DNA of 64,000 bases from Siphonodentalium dalli (lineage: Eukaryota; Mollusca; Scaphopoda; Gadilida; Siphonodentaliidae), in contig CP136069.1 of assembly GCA_032622095.1 (NCBI GenBank), positions 120,458,126 through 120,522,125 of the forward strand, in the 5' to 3' direction. Each line of letters starts with the position of its first letter. The first letter of the stretch is position 1. The notes beneath the pieces were generated by a model that did not search any database, was not told the origin of the DNA, and saw only the letters and a program-made list of their open reading frames with translations. Below are positions 1-11,837 of this stretch, in pieces. The position numbers and the translations under genes are program-made.

Positions 1-2962
1 TATTTGGTATTAAACCAGTCTAACCAGTATTTGGTATTAAAGCAATTTAACCGGTATTTGGCATTGAAGCAGTTTAATCAGTATTTGGGATTGAACCAGT
101 TTAACCGGTATTTGGGCTTGAACCAGTTTAATCAGCATTTGGGATTGAACCAGTTTCATCTTTTTTTATTTGGGATTGAACCAGTTTAATCTTTATTATT
201 TGGTATTGAACCAGTTTAATCAGTATTTGGGATTGAACCAGTTTAATCAGTATTTGGGATTGAACCAATTTAATCAGTATTTGGCATTGAACCAGTTTAA
301 TCAGTATTTGGCATTGAAGCAGTTTAATCAGTATTTGGTATTTTAACCAGTTTAATCAGTATTTGGTATTTTAACCAGTTTAATCAGTATTTGGCATTGA
401 AGCAGTGTAATCAGTATTTGGTATTGAACCAGTTTAATCAGTATTTGGTATTGAAGCAGTTTAATCAGTATTTGGTATTTTAACCAGTTTAATCAGTATT
501 TGGCATTGAAGCAGTGTAATCAGTATTTGGTATTGAACCAGTTTAACCGGTATTTGGTATTGAACCAGTTTAATCAGTATTTGGTATTAAACCAGTCTAA
601 CCAGTATTTGGTATTAAAGCAATTTAACCGGTATTTGGCATTGAAGCAGTTTAATCAGTATTTGGGATTGAACCAGTTTAACCGGTATTTGGGATTGAAC
701 CAGTTTAATCAGTATTTGGGATTGAACCAGTTTAATCTTTATTATTTGGTATTGAACCAGTTTAATCAGTATTTGGGATTGAACCAGTTTAATCAGTATT
801 TGGGATTGAACCAATTTAATCAGTATTTGGGATTGAACCAGTTTAACCAGTATTTGGTATTGAACCAGTTTAACCAGTATTTGGTATTGAATCAGTTTAA
901 TCAGTTTTTGGGATTGAACCAGTTTAATCGCTATTTGGGTTTGAACCAGTTTAACCAGTATTTAGGATTGAACCAGTTTACTCAGTATTTGGGATCGAAC
1001 CAGTTTAATCAGTATTTGGCATTGAACCAGTTTAACAAGTATTTGGTATTGAACCAGTTTAACCGGTATTTGGGATTGAACCAGTTTAACCGGTATTTGG
1101 GATTGAACCAGTTTAACCGGTATTTGGTATTGAACCAGTTTAACCGGTATTTGGGATTGAACCAGTTTAATCGGTATTTCGTATTGAACCAATTTAATCG
1201 GTATTTGGGATTGAACCAGTTTAACCAGTATTTGGGATTGAACCAGTTTAATCAGTATTTGGGATTGAACCAGTTTAATCTTTATTTGGAATTGAACCAG
1301 TTTAATCTTTACTTGGGATTGAACCATTTTAACCGGTATTTGGTATTGAACCAGTTTAATCAGTGTTTGGGTTTGAACCAGTTTAATCTTTATTTGGGAT
1401 TGAACCAGTTTAACCGGTATTTGGGATTGAACCAGTTTAATCAGTATTTGGGATTTAACCAGTTTAACCGGTATTTGGTATTGAACCAGTTTAGTCAGTA
1501 TTTGGTATTGAACCAGTTTAATCAGTATTTGGGATTGAACCAGTTTAATCAGTATTTGGTATTTTAACCAGTTTAATCAGTATTTGGTATTGAACCAGTT
1601 TAATCAGTATTTGGTATTGAACCAGTTTAACCGGTATTTGGCACTGAACCAGTTTAATCAGTATTTGGTATTTTAACCAGTTTAATCAGTATTTGGTATT
1701 AACCCAGTCTAACCAGTATTTGGTATTGAACCAGTTTAATCAGTATTTGGTATTGAACCAGTTAACTTGGTATTGAACCAGTGTAATCATTATTTGGGAT
1801 TGAACCAGTTAAACAGTATTTAGGATTGAACCAGTTTAATCTTTATTTGGGATTGAACCAGTTTAACCGGTACTGGTATTGAACCAGTTTAACCGGTATT
1901 TGGGATTGAATCAGTTTTATCTTTAATTGGGATTGAATCAGTTTAACCAGTATTTGTTATTGAACCAGTTTAATCAGTATTTTGGATTGAACCAGTTTAG
2001 TCAGTATTTGGAATTGAACCAGTTTAATCAGTATTTTTGATTGAACCAGATCAATCAGTTTTTGGGATTGAACCAGTTTAACCGGTATTTAGGATTGAAG
2101 TATTTGGGATTGTACCAGTTTAACCGGTATTTGGGATTGAACCAGTTTAACCGGTTTTGGGGATTGAACCAGTTTAATCAGTATTTGGGATTGAACCAGT
2201 TTAATCGCTATTTGGGACTGAACCAGTTTAACCGGTATTTGTGGTTGAACCAGTTTAAGCAGTATTTGGGATTGAACCAGTTTAACCGGTATCTGGGATT
2301 GAACCAGTTTAACCAGTATTTGGTATATTTGAACCAGTTTAACCAGTATTTTGGTTTGAACCAATTTAATCAGTATTTGGATTGAACCAGTTTAATCTTT
2401 ATTTGGAATTGAACCAGTTTAATCTTTATTTGGGATTGAACCATTTTAACCGGTATTTGGTATTGAACCAGTTTAATCAGTATTTGGGTTTGAACCAGTT
2501 TAATCTTTATCAGGGATTGAACCAGTTCAACCGGTATTTGGGATTGAACCAGTTTAATCAGTATTTGGGATTGGACCAGTTTAACCGGTATTTGGTAGAA
2601 CCAATTTAATCAGTATTTGGTATTGAACCAGTTTAACCAGTATTTGGTATTAAAGCAGTTTAACCGGTATTTGGCATTGAAGCAGTGTAATCAGTATTTG
2701 GTATTTTAACCAGTTTAAACGGTATTTGGTATTAAAGCAGTTTAACCGGTATTTGGGATTGAACCAGTTTAATCAGTATTTGGTATTAGACCAGTTTAAC
2801 CGGTATTTGGTATTTTAACCAGTTTAATCGGTACTTGGCATTGAACCAGTTTAATCAGTATTTGGTATTTTAACCAGTTTAATCAGTATTTGGTATTTTA
2901 ACCAGTTTAATCAGTATTTGGTATTTTAACCAGTTTAATCAGTATTTGGCATTGAACCAGTA
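1..2962. repeat. 27-bp minisatellite array, continues past the left edge
   Basis: About 110 head-to-tail copies of a 27-bp unit with core CAGTTTAATCAGTATTTGGG. Variants swap ATTGAAC with ATTGAAG or TTTTAAC, or replace the CAGTATT part with CTTTATT. Because 27 is a multiple of 3, reading frames stay open for hundreds of codons on both strands (plus 500-1567 reads a 9-residue NQFNQYLGL repeat; minus 962-1327 reads LVQSQILIK). These frames follow from unit length and lack flanking coding structure, so I do not call a gene. The array ends in unique AT-rich DNA near 2962. Confidence 0.97.
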
Positions 2963-5599
2963 TACATTTTACTAGATTTTCCCGCTATAATCTGCTATAA
3001 TTTGCATAAAACTGACTTAGGGTCTGATCTGAAAAATGGCGGCCAGGATGGACGCCATCTTATCTGGAGTGTACACGGCCACTTTTTGTTTCTTGTTAAC
3101 ATTGCTTAAAAGTTGAAGGACATAATAAGGAACAAAATGAGTGGGGTTAAGTTAAGTCCCAGGGGGTGCAAGGGTACCCCTATTGGCTCCCGGACTATAA
3201 GAGAATTATTACGAGAATCGTCGATAAATATACAAAACATCAATGTCTTACCGTAGGTACCTGATTAATATGATGTTAATGTTTCAGAATTATTACTGTG
3301 ACGATAGTATCATGATACAACGCTCTTTGAACGTTCCGCGAGGAGTATATATCAGTTTGAGTAAGTTCAAGGCCAGTTACGTGATTTCATATGACGGTGC
3401 GCCGTATCAACACAAAGATTTCAAAAGCCTTTTATTGAACCGTATGTTCATCCAATCGGGCGACAGGCAGTCTATTCGTGTTCGGCACCTTCGAATTATG
3501 GTAAAACAAGTTGGTTTGACACTTTTCCGCGGAAATGCTTCTAGAAATGTCTTTTCTGAGAATTACGACTAGACTATAGGGAAAATGGAGGCTATGTGTC
3601 TTGATGAGACACGCCATACAAGAAGCAGTGTAGTTATATGCATGCGTATGCATGTGATATATGCCTGTTTGCGTGTGTATATATATATGTGGTATATAAC
3701 GTGCGAGAACCGTTTTATTCTCGGACAGAATTGACATCGTATAATTCAGTCAATATATCGAAAGCGCTATATCAATTATATAATATAAATCGAATTATTA
3801 ACGATGATCGGCTGCAAGGAAAAGGCAACGGGATTAGATTTGTTGTTGTTTGTGGTATATATCATATATAAACATGTATGTTTTGAGATCATACAAACGT
3901 CTATAAGTCTGAAGTAATGACGTTGGGTGAGAACCCATGATAAGCTGGTTTTCCTGTTCATTTGTAGAACATGGGTAAATTTGAGATCGGAGCAAGCGCG
4001 TGGTGCAGCTATTGGTGTTAATGACATGTTTCTTGAACATGGTCTGACGATATGTATATTGTGAAAAAATGTGTACCTTGTGTGCGTACATATGTATCTA
4101 ACAGAATAAGAAGTGTATATGCACGATTATATATGTCATGTATTTTTGAAAATAATGAGGTTGTATTGTTGGGGGTAATTGGGAATGTGTGTATACATTG
4201 TATATACATATCGGAATTTTGAGGAAGGTTGTTTGGTACATTGTGAATAAAATTTGCTTAGCAGATACGATACGTCCGATAATTGATCATGGTGTATTTG
4301 GAACCAAATTATGGGGATCTATGTTGCGGTGGTGTATAACAAAAGCAAAACAACATAGACGAATGGACAGCTACAATTCGTGAATTCATCGATGGACATT
4401 CGAGTGGAAATAAGCTTAAAACGGAAAAGTAACTATGGTTGGCGGTGGTATATATATGTTTATATACATTGTATAGACTCAAAGATTATAACATTTGTTA
4501 GTAATGTTATTGAACTGTTTATATGACGGGCACGTCTGTTTAATATGTATGAAGAAAATGTTATTTGATATTCCCCCATATATAGATGCTTGTAGATGTG
4601 AGCAGGGACTTTGTAATGTTAATTTTGTTAACGCATATAAAGGTGTTCGATTGTACCGATGGTTATGGTGTGTACACGCATATATACGGTGGAACACTAT
4701 ATATACACGAAATGTATATATGAGGGCGTGAGGCCACTGAAATAAATGATAATAGAGAACGCGGGCAATAGACCGCATGATATATATCAACATTAAACGT
4801 TGTGCGTTTGTCTGAAGGACATGAGATATAACGACTATATTTTTACGCGGGTCCGATGGTAAAAACTAAATATTTTACGTTTATGCTTTACGAAGACGCA
4901 CTGTTTGTTATACGATTAAATGGTGTGTGGGCGGAGACCCCCGATATAGTAACACTAAATTGTGTGTGCGAACGCCCGTATATATAGTGTGCGCGGGTAG
5001 AAACGGTTTTTGATATGGTGACGAAAATATTATTGGGTGCGAAGCTGAAGGATGCTATGCTATGGATATGTGTTGTTGACATAAACGCTTAAATATATAA
5101 TGCGTGGCCGTGAGTGCCTATAATTGCGTGCGACATGACATATGGTCGTCAGCTTGATATATGCAAAACTAATGTGCGGCCGTTGATCAGGTCGAAAACA
5201 TGTCAGTGATTTTGTGGTATGTACAATAGGTCGTGGTAATATGGATTTAGCACGGATTTTCGTTATAAGAACTTGAATCGCGTTTTGGTACGAGAGCTAT
5301 ATGTTCTGGTAGTAATGTAACGCTTTAATGCGAAGGCGATATGCCATTATTAGAGCCTACGATTGTGTATTGATGTTAAAACCGATATACATGTTGTTAT
5401 TTTGGTGTTCGAGCACTTGAATATAGCGCTTTTGTGCATAGGTGTTAGACCTTGTTAACATGGTTTTAACAATCTGGGTTTTATAAAGCCATGTTATAGA
5501 ATTTTGATATGATGGCATGTGGTCCATGATAACTTAACCAAATGTTAAACATCGAATATTTTGTTTGGCATGTTTAATGGCGCTTTTGTGTGCGTTTTA
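2963..5599. other. Intergenic, no supported gene
   Basis: AT-rich sequence rich in TATATA and TGTGTA runs. The longest open frame (3243-3572, plus, 109 codons) resembles no family I know and has no compositional or splice support. A local direct repeat is visible: a stretch near 5285-5420 (GTAGTAATGTAACGCTTTA and flanks) recurs diverged at 5712-5825. Confidence 0.6.
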
Positions 5600-6275
5600 G
5601 AGGCCCATGTGGAATTTCCAAGATGATCGACATTTGGAATCGCGTCGGTGCGAGGGTTTGAGGCCCATGATGATAATCAAGATATACTAGTGCTCGGCAT
5701 TTAGAACTGGCATCGAGTTTTGGTACGCGAGTGATATGCTTTAGTAGTAATGTAACGCTTTATAGTGCGAAGGCGTCATGCCATTATTATAGCATGTTGT
5801 TATTTTGGTGCGCGTCGGTGCGAGGTACTGAGGCCCATGATAATAATCAGGATACTATGCATTTGGAAGCATGTCGATGAGAGGGCGTGAGGCTCATAAT
5901 AAGTCTCAAAATGCTCGGTATTTTGAAGCACGTCCGTGTGAGGGTTTGAGGCTCATGATAATACTCAAGAAGCTCGGCATTTGGAAGCATGCCGGTGCGA
6001 GGGCGTGAGGCCCATGATAATTTTCAAAATGTTCGGCATTTTGAAGCACGTTTGTGTGAGGGTTTGAGGCCCATGATAATACTCAAGAAGCTCGGCATTT
6101 GGAAGCATGCCGATGCGAGGGCGTGAGGCCCGTGATAATTTCCAAGATGCTCGGCATTTGGAAGCACGTATGTGCGAGGGTTTTGAGGCCCATGATAATA
6201 CTCAAGATGCTCGGCATTTGGAAGCATGCCGGAGCAAGGGCGTGAGGCCCATGATAATACTCAAGATGCTAGGCA
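5600..6275. repeat. Degenerate ~59-60 bp tandem repeat
   Basis: Repeated blocks carry GAGGCCCATGATAAT, then CTCGGCATTTGGAAGCA, then a CGAGGGCGT or CGAGGGTTT linker. The best preserved copies start at 6066, 6125, 6185 and 6244, a spacing of 59-60 bp. Copies before about 5880 are more diverged and interrupted by other DNA. No coding content is supported. Confidence 0.85.
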
Positions 6276-6472
6276 TCAGTGATTATGTATGTATATATGC
6301 ACATGTATATGTGGATTGTTGTAAGGTGTCTGTAACATGGGCAAACACGAATTAATGTTCATGTAGATTACACAAATATGATCAACTTTTCGGTATACTG
6401 GAATATATTTTCTCATTATTAGAAGATTAAAGTTTAATATTTAATGATTACAACTACCAATTCTTTGTAATG

Positions 6473-7362
6473 GATCTAGTGGACTCCGGTGCGGCTTGAT
6501 GGCAATGATGGTGTTATCATTATTGGAAAATTGGGAATACTGATCAGTTTTCAGCGTTTGGTGCAAAGCACATTAGCCGAAAACTTTTGTATTCACTGTT
6601 CATGGTAATAATGAGTGAGCGATCAATTATCGCTTCGTGCATGAACAATGAAAATAGGTCACGCTATTATAGAGCGTGTGGTGTCATTTCTAGCCGAATC
6701 GCCTTGTATGTCGGGTCAACTCCAAATTTTTTGTTTCAAACATTTCAGTAATGTTATGGATTGACGGTTCAATATCGTAATGAGATGCGTATTATGAAAC
6801 TATATCTGATAAGCATATATTCTTATAACGCATGAAATCATGCATATTATAGAAAGTTGACGTTGAAATTTTGTTTTGAATTATCATTAATAAAAGTTAA
6901 TTGTAACTTTGAAATGTGCATATCGCACCTTATTCAGGAAGTAATAGTTTTATATGTAGTCAATTATATTAAACGCATATAAATGTGTCATCCGATCACG
7001 ATCATAGTGTATATATTTGAACATGTTATATATGTTAATTTATATTTGTATTATATAGTGTGTACACAGGTTTGTGTTGCACAATTGATCAATTAGAATG
7101 AATTTCCGAACATTCGAGCTGCGTTAGTGATGTTGGTTTCGGAAAGCAGGTTTCCATCGTTTTTCCCCAAGAGGTTTTTCGTTGGTTTTTCCTGACCGCC
7201 AACGCAGACACAGTAGGATGTAATTAACCTGTATGTGAAGACGTGTCCGTTCCTTAACTTGTAAGCATGTATACCAATAAACGCTGATGTCGACCCCTAG
7301 TGGACTCCGGCGCGGCTTGATGGCAATGATGGTGTTATCATTATTGGAGAATTGGGAATACC
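6473..7362. repeat. Two direct copies of a ~65-bp block, ~825 bp apart
   Basis: The block with CTAGTGGACTCCGG and GCTTGATGGCAATGATGG occurs at 6473-6541 and again at 7298-7362 with very few changes. The DNA between is unremarkable AT-rich sequence without a supported gene. The second copy lies immediately before the 83-bp array, so the block may be part of an older, larger repeat. Confidence 0.8.
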
Positions 7363-7377
7363 GACGTTTGTTCCAAG

Positions 7378-8010
7378 GGTAACGCTTGTATCGCTCTGTA
7401 TCAAGGGTTACTACTGGGACGCAGATAATCACTAGAAATAAAATCGATTCCTTAAACTTCTGTAACGCTCGTATCTCCCTGTATCAAGGGTTACTACTGG
7501 GACGCAGATAATCACTAGAAATAAAAAAGAATCCTTAAACTTCTGTAACGCTCGTATCTCTCTGTATCAAGGGTTACTACTAGGACGCAGATAATCACTA
7601 GAAATAAAAACGATTCCTTAAACTTCTGTAACGCTTGTATCGCTCTGTATCAAGTGTTACTACTGGGACGTAGATAATCACTAGCAATAAAAACGATTAA
7701 TTAAACGTCAGTAACGCTTGTATCGCTCTGTATCAAGGGTTACTACTGTGACGCAGATACTCACTAGAAATAAAATCGATTCCTTAAACTGCTGTAACGC
7801 TTGTATCGCTCTGTATCAAGGGTTACTACTTGGACGCAGATAATCACTAGAAATAAAATCGATTCCTTAAACTGATATAACGCTTGTATCGCTCTGTATC
7901 AAGTGTTACTACTACATGTGACGCAGATAATCACTAGAAATAAAATGGATACCTTAATCTTCTGTAACGCTTGTATCGCTCTGTTACTACTGAGACGCAG
8001 ATAACGATGA
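7378..8010. repeat. 83-bp tandem repeat, about 7-8 copies
   Basis: Units begin GTAACGCTTGTATCGCTCTG and continue with GGGTTACTACTGGGACGCAG. Starts at 7379, 7462, 7545, 7628, 7711, 7794 and 7877 are exactly 83 bp apart; the next is at 7964 after a small insertion. The last copy is truncated. The exact register suggests a fairly recent expansion. Confidence 0.93.
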
Positions 8011-8310
8011 AAAATATCAAGGCTTTCTACATGGGACAAAAACATACCCCTTAAGTTTTTGCTCACGTTTCTTGCCATATATGGTTCAGGTTATATTAAA
8101 CGCAGTTACATTTTTATTTAGTCTTATTGAGACTCCATTCCTTTATATAATCGATTCGATGGCAATTATAAACCTATTGTTTGGTATTTATACCTTGGTA
8201 GATTCACCACCCCTGTGCTCGGGAACTGAATCAACAATTAATCAAATGTCTTAACCTTTTGTCTGCGACAAAAGTAAATGACTACTAAAAGTGGAGGTCA
8301 TAATAATTGT

Positions 8311-8815
8311 GCCTGGTTAAACCAAGCCTGTGTTTATTGTGCCTGTCATTTGCAGAATGGGGTCCCCATGCAGATGGTGAATTTACTGACCCTATCCCGG
8401 GCTGACGCTATCGCGCATATATAGCGGGCTAGCATAACCAAATTCACCCTCTGGTGAATAATTCTGCGTAGGACTCATCTGCTATGGGAGACATAGACTC
8501 AGATTGAAGTTTCCAAAATGGTGAATATTGTGATGTACGCCCATTGGGAACTTCGATTATGCAATGTGTCGTCTGCCAATTTGCGGATATAGGGAAACTA
8601 AACTAAAAAAGAAATAACATCTATGTGAAGATGTTTCTATAGAATTTTGATAATAAAGAAAGGAGGCATAACCAGAATGAGACCACCAGAGGGTGAATTT
8701 AGTGATACTAGCCCGCTGTGCGGATAGCGTCACTTAATTCACCCCCTGGGGACCGCATTCTGTAAATGACAGGCACATTACTTAGTCTTGGATTAAACTG
8801 ACTGTGAAGTCGTTC
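8311..8815. mobile_element. Foldback MITE with long terminal inverted repeats
   Basis: The left arm (about 8311-8460) and right arm (about 8655-8815) are imperfect reverse complements. Shared parts include TGTGCCTGTCATTTRCAGAAT at the outer side and AAATTCACCCTCTGGTG at the inner side. The arms enclose about 200 bp with no coding sequence. This is the architecture of a non-autonomous DNA transposon. No clear target duplication was seen, so the superfamily is unknown and the ends may be off by several bases. Confidence 0.75.
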
Positions 8816-8996
8816 ATTTCAGGGTGTTGTTCCTGGTAGGATGCCTATATTTTATAGAAAATGGACGAAAGGTTAGTACACAAATAAACTCTACAAATCT
8901 AAAGAAGGATTGTGCATAGTTATCTAATGGTTGAAAGATTAGTTTATTTTGAAATAAGCCACCACAATCCTATCAAGGTGTGTGTATTCAAATTTG

Positions 8997-9366
8997 AACA
9001 AGACCGATTTCAATAGTTTCCACGCACGTCATAATACTTTATGATTTACCCATGCATGCAACAAGGCCGATTTCAATAGTTTTCACGCACGTCATAATAC
9101 TTTATGATTTACCCATGCATGCAACAAGGCCGATTTCAATAGTTTCCACGCACGTCATAATATTTATGATTTACCCATGCATGCAACAAGGCCGATTTCA
9201 ATAGTTTACACGCACGTCATAATACTTTATGATTTACCCATGCATGCAACAAGGTCGATTTCAATAGTTTCCACGCACGTCATAATACACTGTGATATAC
9301 CCATGCATGCAACAAGGCCGATTTCAATCATTTCCACGCACGTCATAATACTTTATGATTTACCTA
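8997..9366. repeat. 63-bp satellite, left part
   Basis: About six copies of a 63-bp unit containing CATGCATGCAACAAGGCCG and CACGCACGTCATAATACTTT. The same unit in the same orientation resumes at 13220, so the large inverted-repeat element between them inserted into an existing array. The open frame at 9177-9377 is a by-product of the 21-codon unit length. Confidence 0.93.
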
Positions 9367-9735
9367 TGAGTAGTTGATAGGGGTGAAAGAGAGACCCCAC
9401 ACGTTCTGCGGAGCCGAAGTTATCGGATCCGAAGTGGATATCGAGGAGTATGTGAATGCGGGGTTTGTTTATGCGGATGGGGAAGGTTAATATAACCCGC
9501 GGGGTCCCTCCAGTGTGTACTCGATAAAATGATTTGTTTGATGTTGTCGCGTTACCTATGACGACGTCGGGTCGTATTGGATATGTGGCAGTGCAAATCA
9601 GTAAATGAAGATGGATCCGACCTGCTCTTTGCTTATCGTCTGTCTAATCCGATAACACACACAAACTCAGATAGTGGGAAGCGGCTATTGGAAATATAAA
9701 AAAACAGGAGTACCAAGGTCAATGGTCTTTTCTTA

Positions 9736-9945
9736 GATGAAGATATGTCCGACAGAGTACTCCGCCAGTGTAGGTGGTGCGGTTGGACATGCCAGGATAA
9801 TGATGAATTGGTGAAACAGGAACGCTGGCATCCATATATTGCCTCTTATTATATGGAAGAAGACACGTCCGATGGAACACGCCAGTGTAGGCTGTGTGGC
9901 TGAAACTGTCGGGATAGTGATGAGTTGGTTACCCAAGATCACCCA
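9736..9945 (+). pseudogene. Decayed tandem zinc-binding, BIR-like coding remnant
   Basis: Read from GATGAAGATATGTCC, the plus strand gives CRWCG, then DNDELVKQERWHPYIASYY, then a second unit with CRLCG and DSDELV, interrupted by a stop between the units. The spacing resembles the second half of a BIR domain (CxxC, acidic stretch, H-x-RWFP, C). A third, more decayed copy in the loop near 10945-11080 still reads KHERWYP, keeping the histidine expected by that family, though in a shifted frame. Upstream, about 9440-9490 encodes VNAGFVYADGEG, like the BIR AGF-Y strand. The final BIR cysteine is not present. The BIR identity is inference; the two-unit cysteine pattern is visible. Confidence 0.35.
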
Positions 9946-10255
9946 CACGTTCTGCGGAAGATGAATAATTGGATAAATCCGATACCACGGACTATGAGAA
10001 GGTAGCCGCGGAAGCGGTCGGGAATGGTTAATATAGCCTGGGGTCCCCCCAGTGTGTACTCGATAAAATGATTCGTTTGATGTTATCGCGTATCCCGTGA
10101 CGACGTCGGGTCGTATAGGGAGGCGAATCGTCGGAAACCGAACACGTTATAGTCGTGGGGGGGAGTATTCGCTCACGCTTTGTCTGAGAGGATAGTAGGC
10201 TTTTTGAAAAAAAACAACTCTATATAGCTGTTAAACGTAAGGCTGAAGGATAAAT

Positions 10256-10513
10256 ATGCCAAAAGCGACTTCTAAGAAGAACAATAGAGAGGTGTCGTTC
10301 TTACCCGGTGGAACTGATGGAGTATTCGTGAGAAGGCGTGTAGATGATACTCCCTCAAACGCTGGTTCATCCAAGATTGTCAGGGAGGGGTCGCCCGTAC
10401 CCGGTGGTTTCCGTGGAATATTAAGGAACGACACGGCCTCAACTGCTGGTTTATCGTCGTTGTCAGTCACAATGAACGGGAATTTGAGAATTTATCGGAC
10501 GTTGACGGTGTGA
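10256..10513 (+). CDS. 85-aa hypothetical protein, left-arm copy
   Basis: I do not recognise this family. The product starts MPKATSKKNN, a basic and polar N-terminus, and then shows a twofold internal repeat of roughly 30 residues around VSFLPGGTDGV and GSPVPGGFRGI. It has no membrane segment or cysteines. The start follows ATAAAT and the stop is TGA. An antiparallel copy in the right arm (12057-12314) differs at five nucleotides, three of them changing residues and two silent, with no frameshift or stop. Survival of the frame in both arms is suggestive, but near-identity of the arms makes it weak evidence of selection. It could be a transposon-encoded peptide or a chance ORF. Confidence 0.35.
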   Translation: MPKATSKKNNREVSFLPGGTDGVFVRRRVDDTPSNAGSSKIVREGSPVPGGFRGILRNDTASTAGLSSLSVTMNGNLRIYRTLTV

Positions 10514-10803
10514 AGTCTAATCTTTATATGGCTATACTGAAGCGGGCATTCAAGAGCACTTTGAATCGGTCAGCGTGGTTGTCACCGGAAGATACACTGA
10601 CGAGTGCGCTGACGCGGGGGAGTATTGCCTTCCTATCTACTCCTTATCCCTCCCGGGCCACCCAGTGTCCCTTCCTGTTCACTCTTCCCGACCTCCCGCT
10701 CCGTCCCAATTCACTCTGCTTCCCTCCATGTCAACTACTCTCGGTCTCCCCCACCCTCCGGTCCGGATACACGTCTGGCTGTTGAAATAAGACGACTCCC
10801 ACC

Positions 10804-11837
10804 CGCTCTTTACCTATCGTCTGTCTAATACGAAAACACACACACACATACACACACACTGAGAGGGTGGGAATATAGGGTATTGGGAATATAAAAAAAA
10901 TCCCGGGATTACTAAAGTCGAAGGTCTTTTTCTCAGAAGAAGATATGTCCGACGGATTACGCTACCCGTGTAGGTGGTGCTGTTGGATAGTATGCCTTGG
11001 GAAAAAGATGAATTGGTAAAACACGAACGATGGTATCCATATATTGCCTCTTAGTATATGGATGAAGACACGTCTGGTGGAACACGCCAGTGTAGGCTGG
11101 AACTGCCGCGATAGTGATGCGTTGGTTAACAACGAACGCTTGTATCTTATATGCGGACGGGGAAGGTTAATATAACCGCGGGTCCCTCGTGAAAGCACAC
11201 AGGTAGTGAAAATGGATTTTTTGTTTTTGTTTGTTTATATCTCTTTGATACAACCGGCCTCGCGTGTATAAATATTTATAGTACACCGAATTATATCGAG
11301 GTAAAAAAACACCCAATACCGAGAACACTCCTATCTTTATCTATTCCGGAAGGACGCTGGTATCTAAGGGACCCCGCGGTGATCGGATAGCCCAAACTAC
11401 GGTATTTAGAAGCCGAGGAGAACTCTGCGACCTACAGTGAGTGCTCACACACCCCATGATGTAGGCGATAACTTCTGGCGAAAAAAAAACTGCCCATAGC
11501 AATGAGGGATCCTATGTTCTATATTGAAGGAGAGGATGTGTTATATATCAACTTGAGGGTGTATCTTCCCACCTCTGTTCCACAGGGCAGAATACCTCTA
11601 TCCACTCCTCCCTCCCTCCCCGCTCCCTCCCAGTTCACTCTGCTTCCCTCCGTGAATAATATATATATATTGTGAGACAATCGAGGCAGCGGGGTACGCG
11701 ATTTGTTTTTGTTTTTTTAAAGTTACCACGGACAACGTAGAATGTGTCACCAAACACGTTATTGTGATATCTGCAATTATTGGGTCATATTTTCGCGAGA
11801 CACACACGGGTTTTGGACGAGGGGCGGGGTTAAATCA
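10804..11837. other. Loop between the inverted arms
   Basis: The first ~380 bp (to about 11188) is a diverged direct copy of left-arm sequence 9610-9945 plus the GGGGAAGGTTAATATAACC block near 9480, showing a duplication older than the near-identical arms. The rest (11190-11837) is AT-rich with a short TATATA run near 11650 and no supported gene. Open frames here, such as 11742-12005 running into the right arm, are purine-rich low-complexity frames. Confidence 0.7.

Larger units (their letters stand above)
9367..10803. repeat. Left arm of the large inverted repeat
   Basis: The arm has an internal modular structure. A module with CCAGTGTGTACTCGATAAAA and GACGACGTCGGGTCGTAT occurs near 9505-9575 and again near 10045-10115. 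Between them lies a module (about 9610-9945) whose plus strand encodes cysteine-rich, BIR-like peptides. An 85-codon ORF follows at 10256-10513. The arm's last part, about 10640-10803, is pyrimidine-rich (TCCC runs). Confidence 0.85.

Noticed and set aside
500-1567. 355-codon open frame with NQFNQYLGL repeats
   Set aside because: It follows from a 27-bp repeat unit; an equally open frame exists on the other strand and no gene structure is seen.
3243-3572. 109-codon hypothetical ORF
   Set aside because: No recognisable family, no repeat or splice support, and length is within chance for the region.
9733-9948. 71-codon minus-strand hydrophobic ORF, repeated in the other arm
   Set aside because: It is antisense to the cysteine-rich frame; the plus-strand reading is more protein-like.
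10510-10828. Overlapping proline/serine-rich ORFs
   Set aside because: Three frames over the same pyrimidine-rich stretch are open together, a low-complexity effect.
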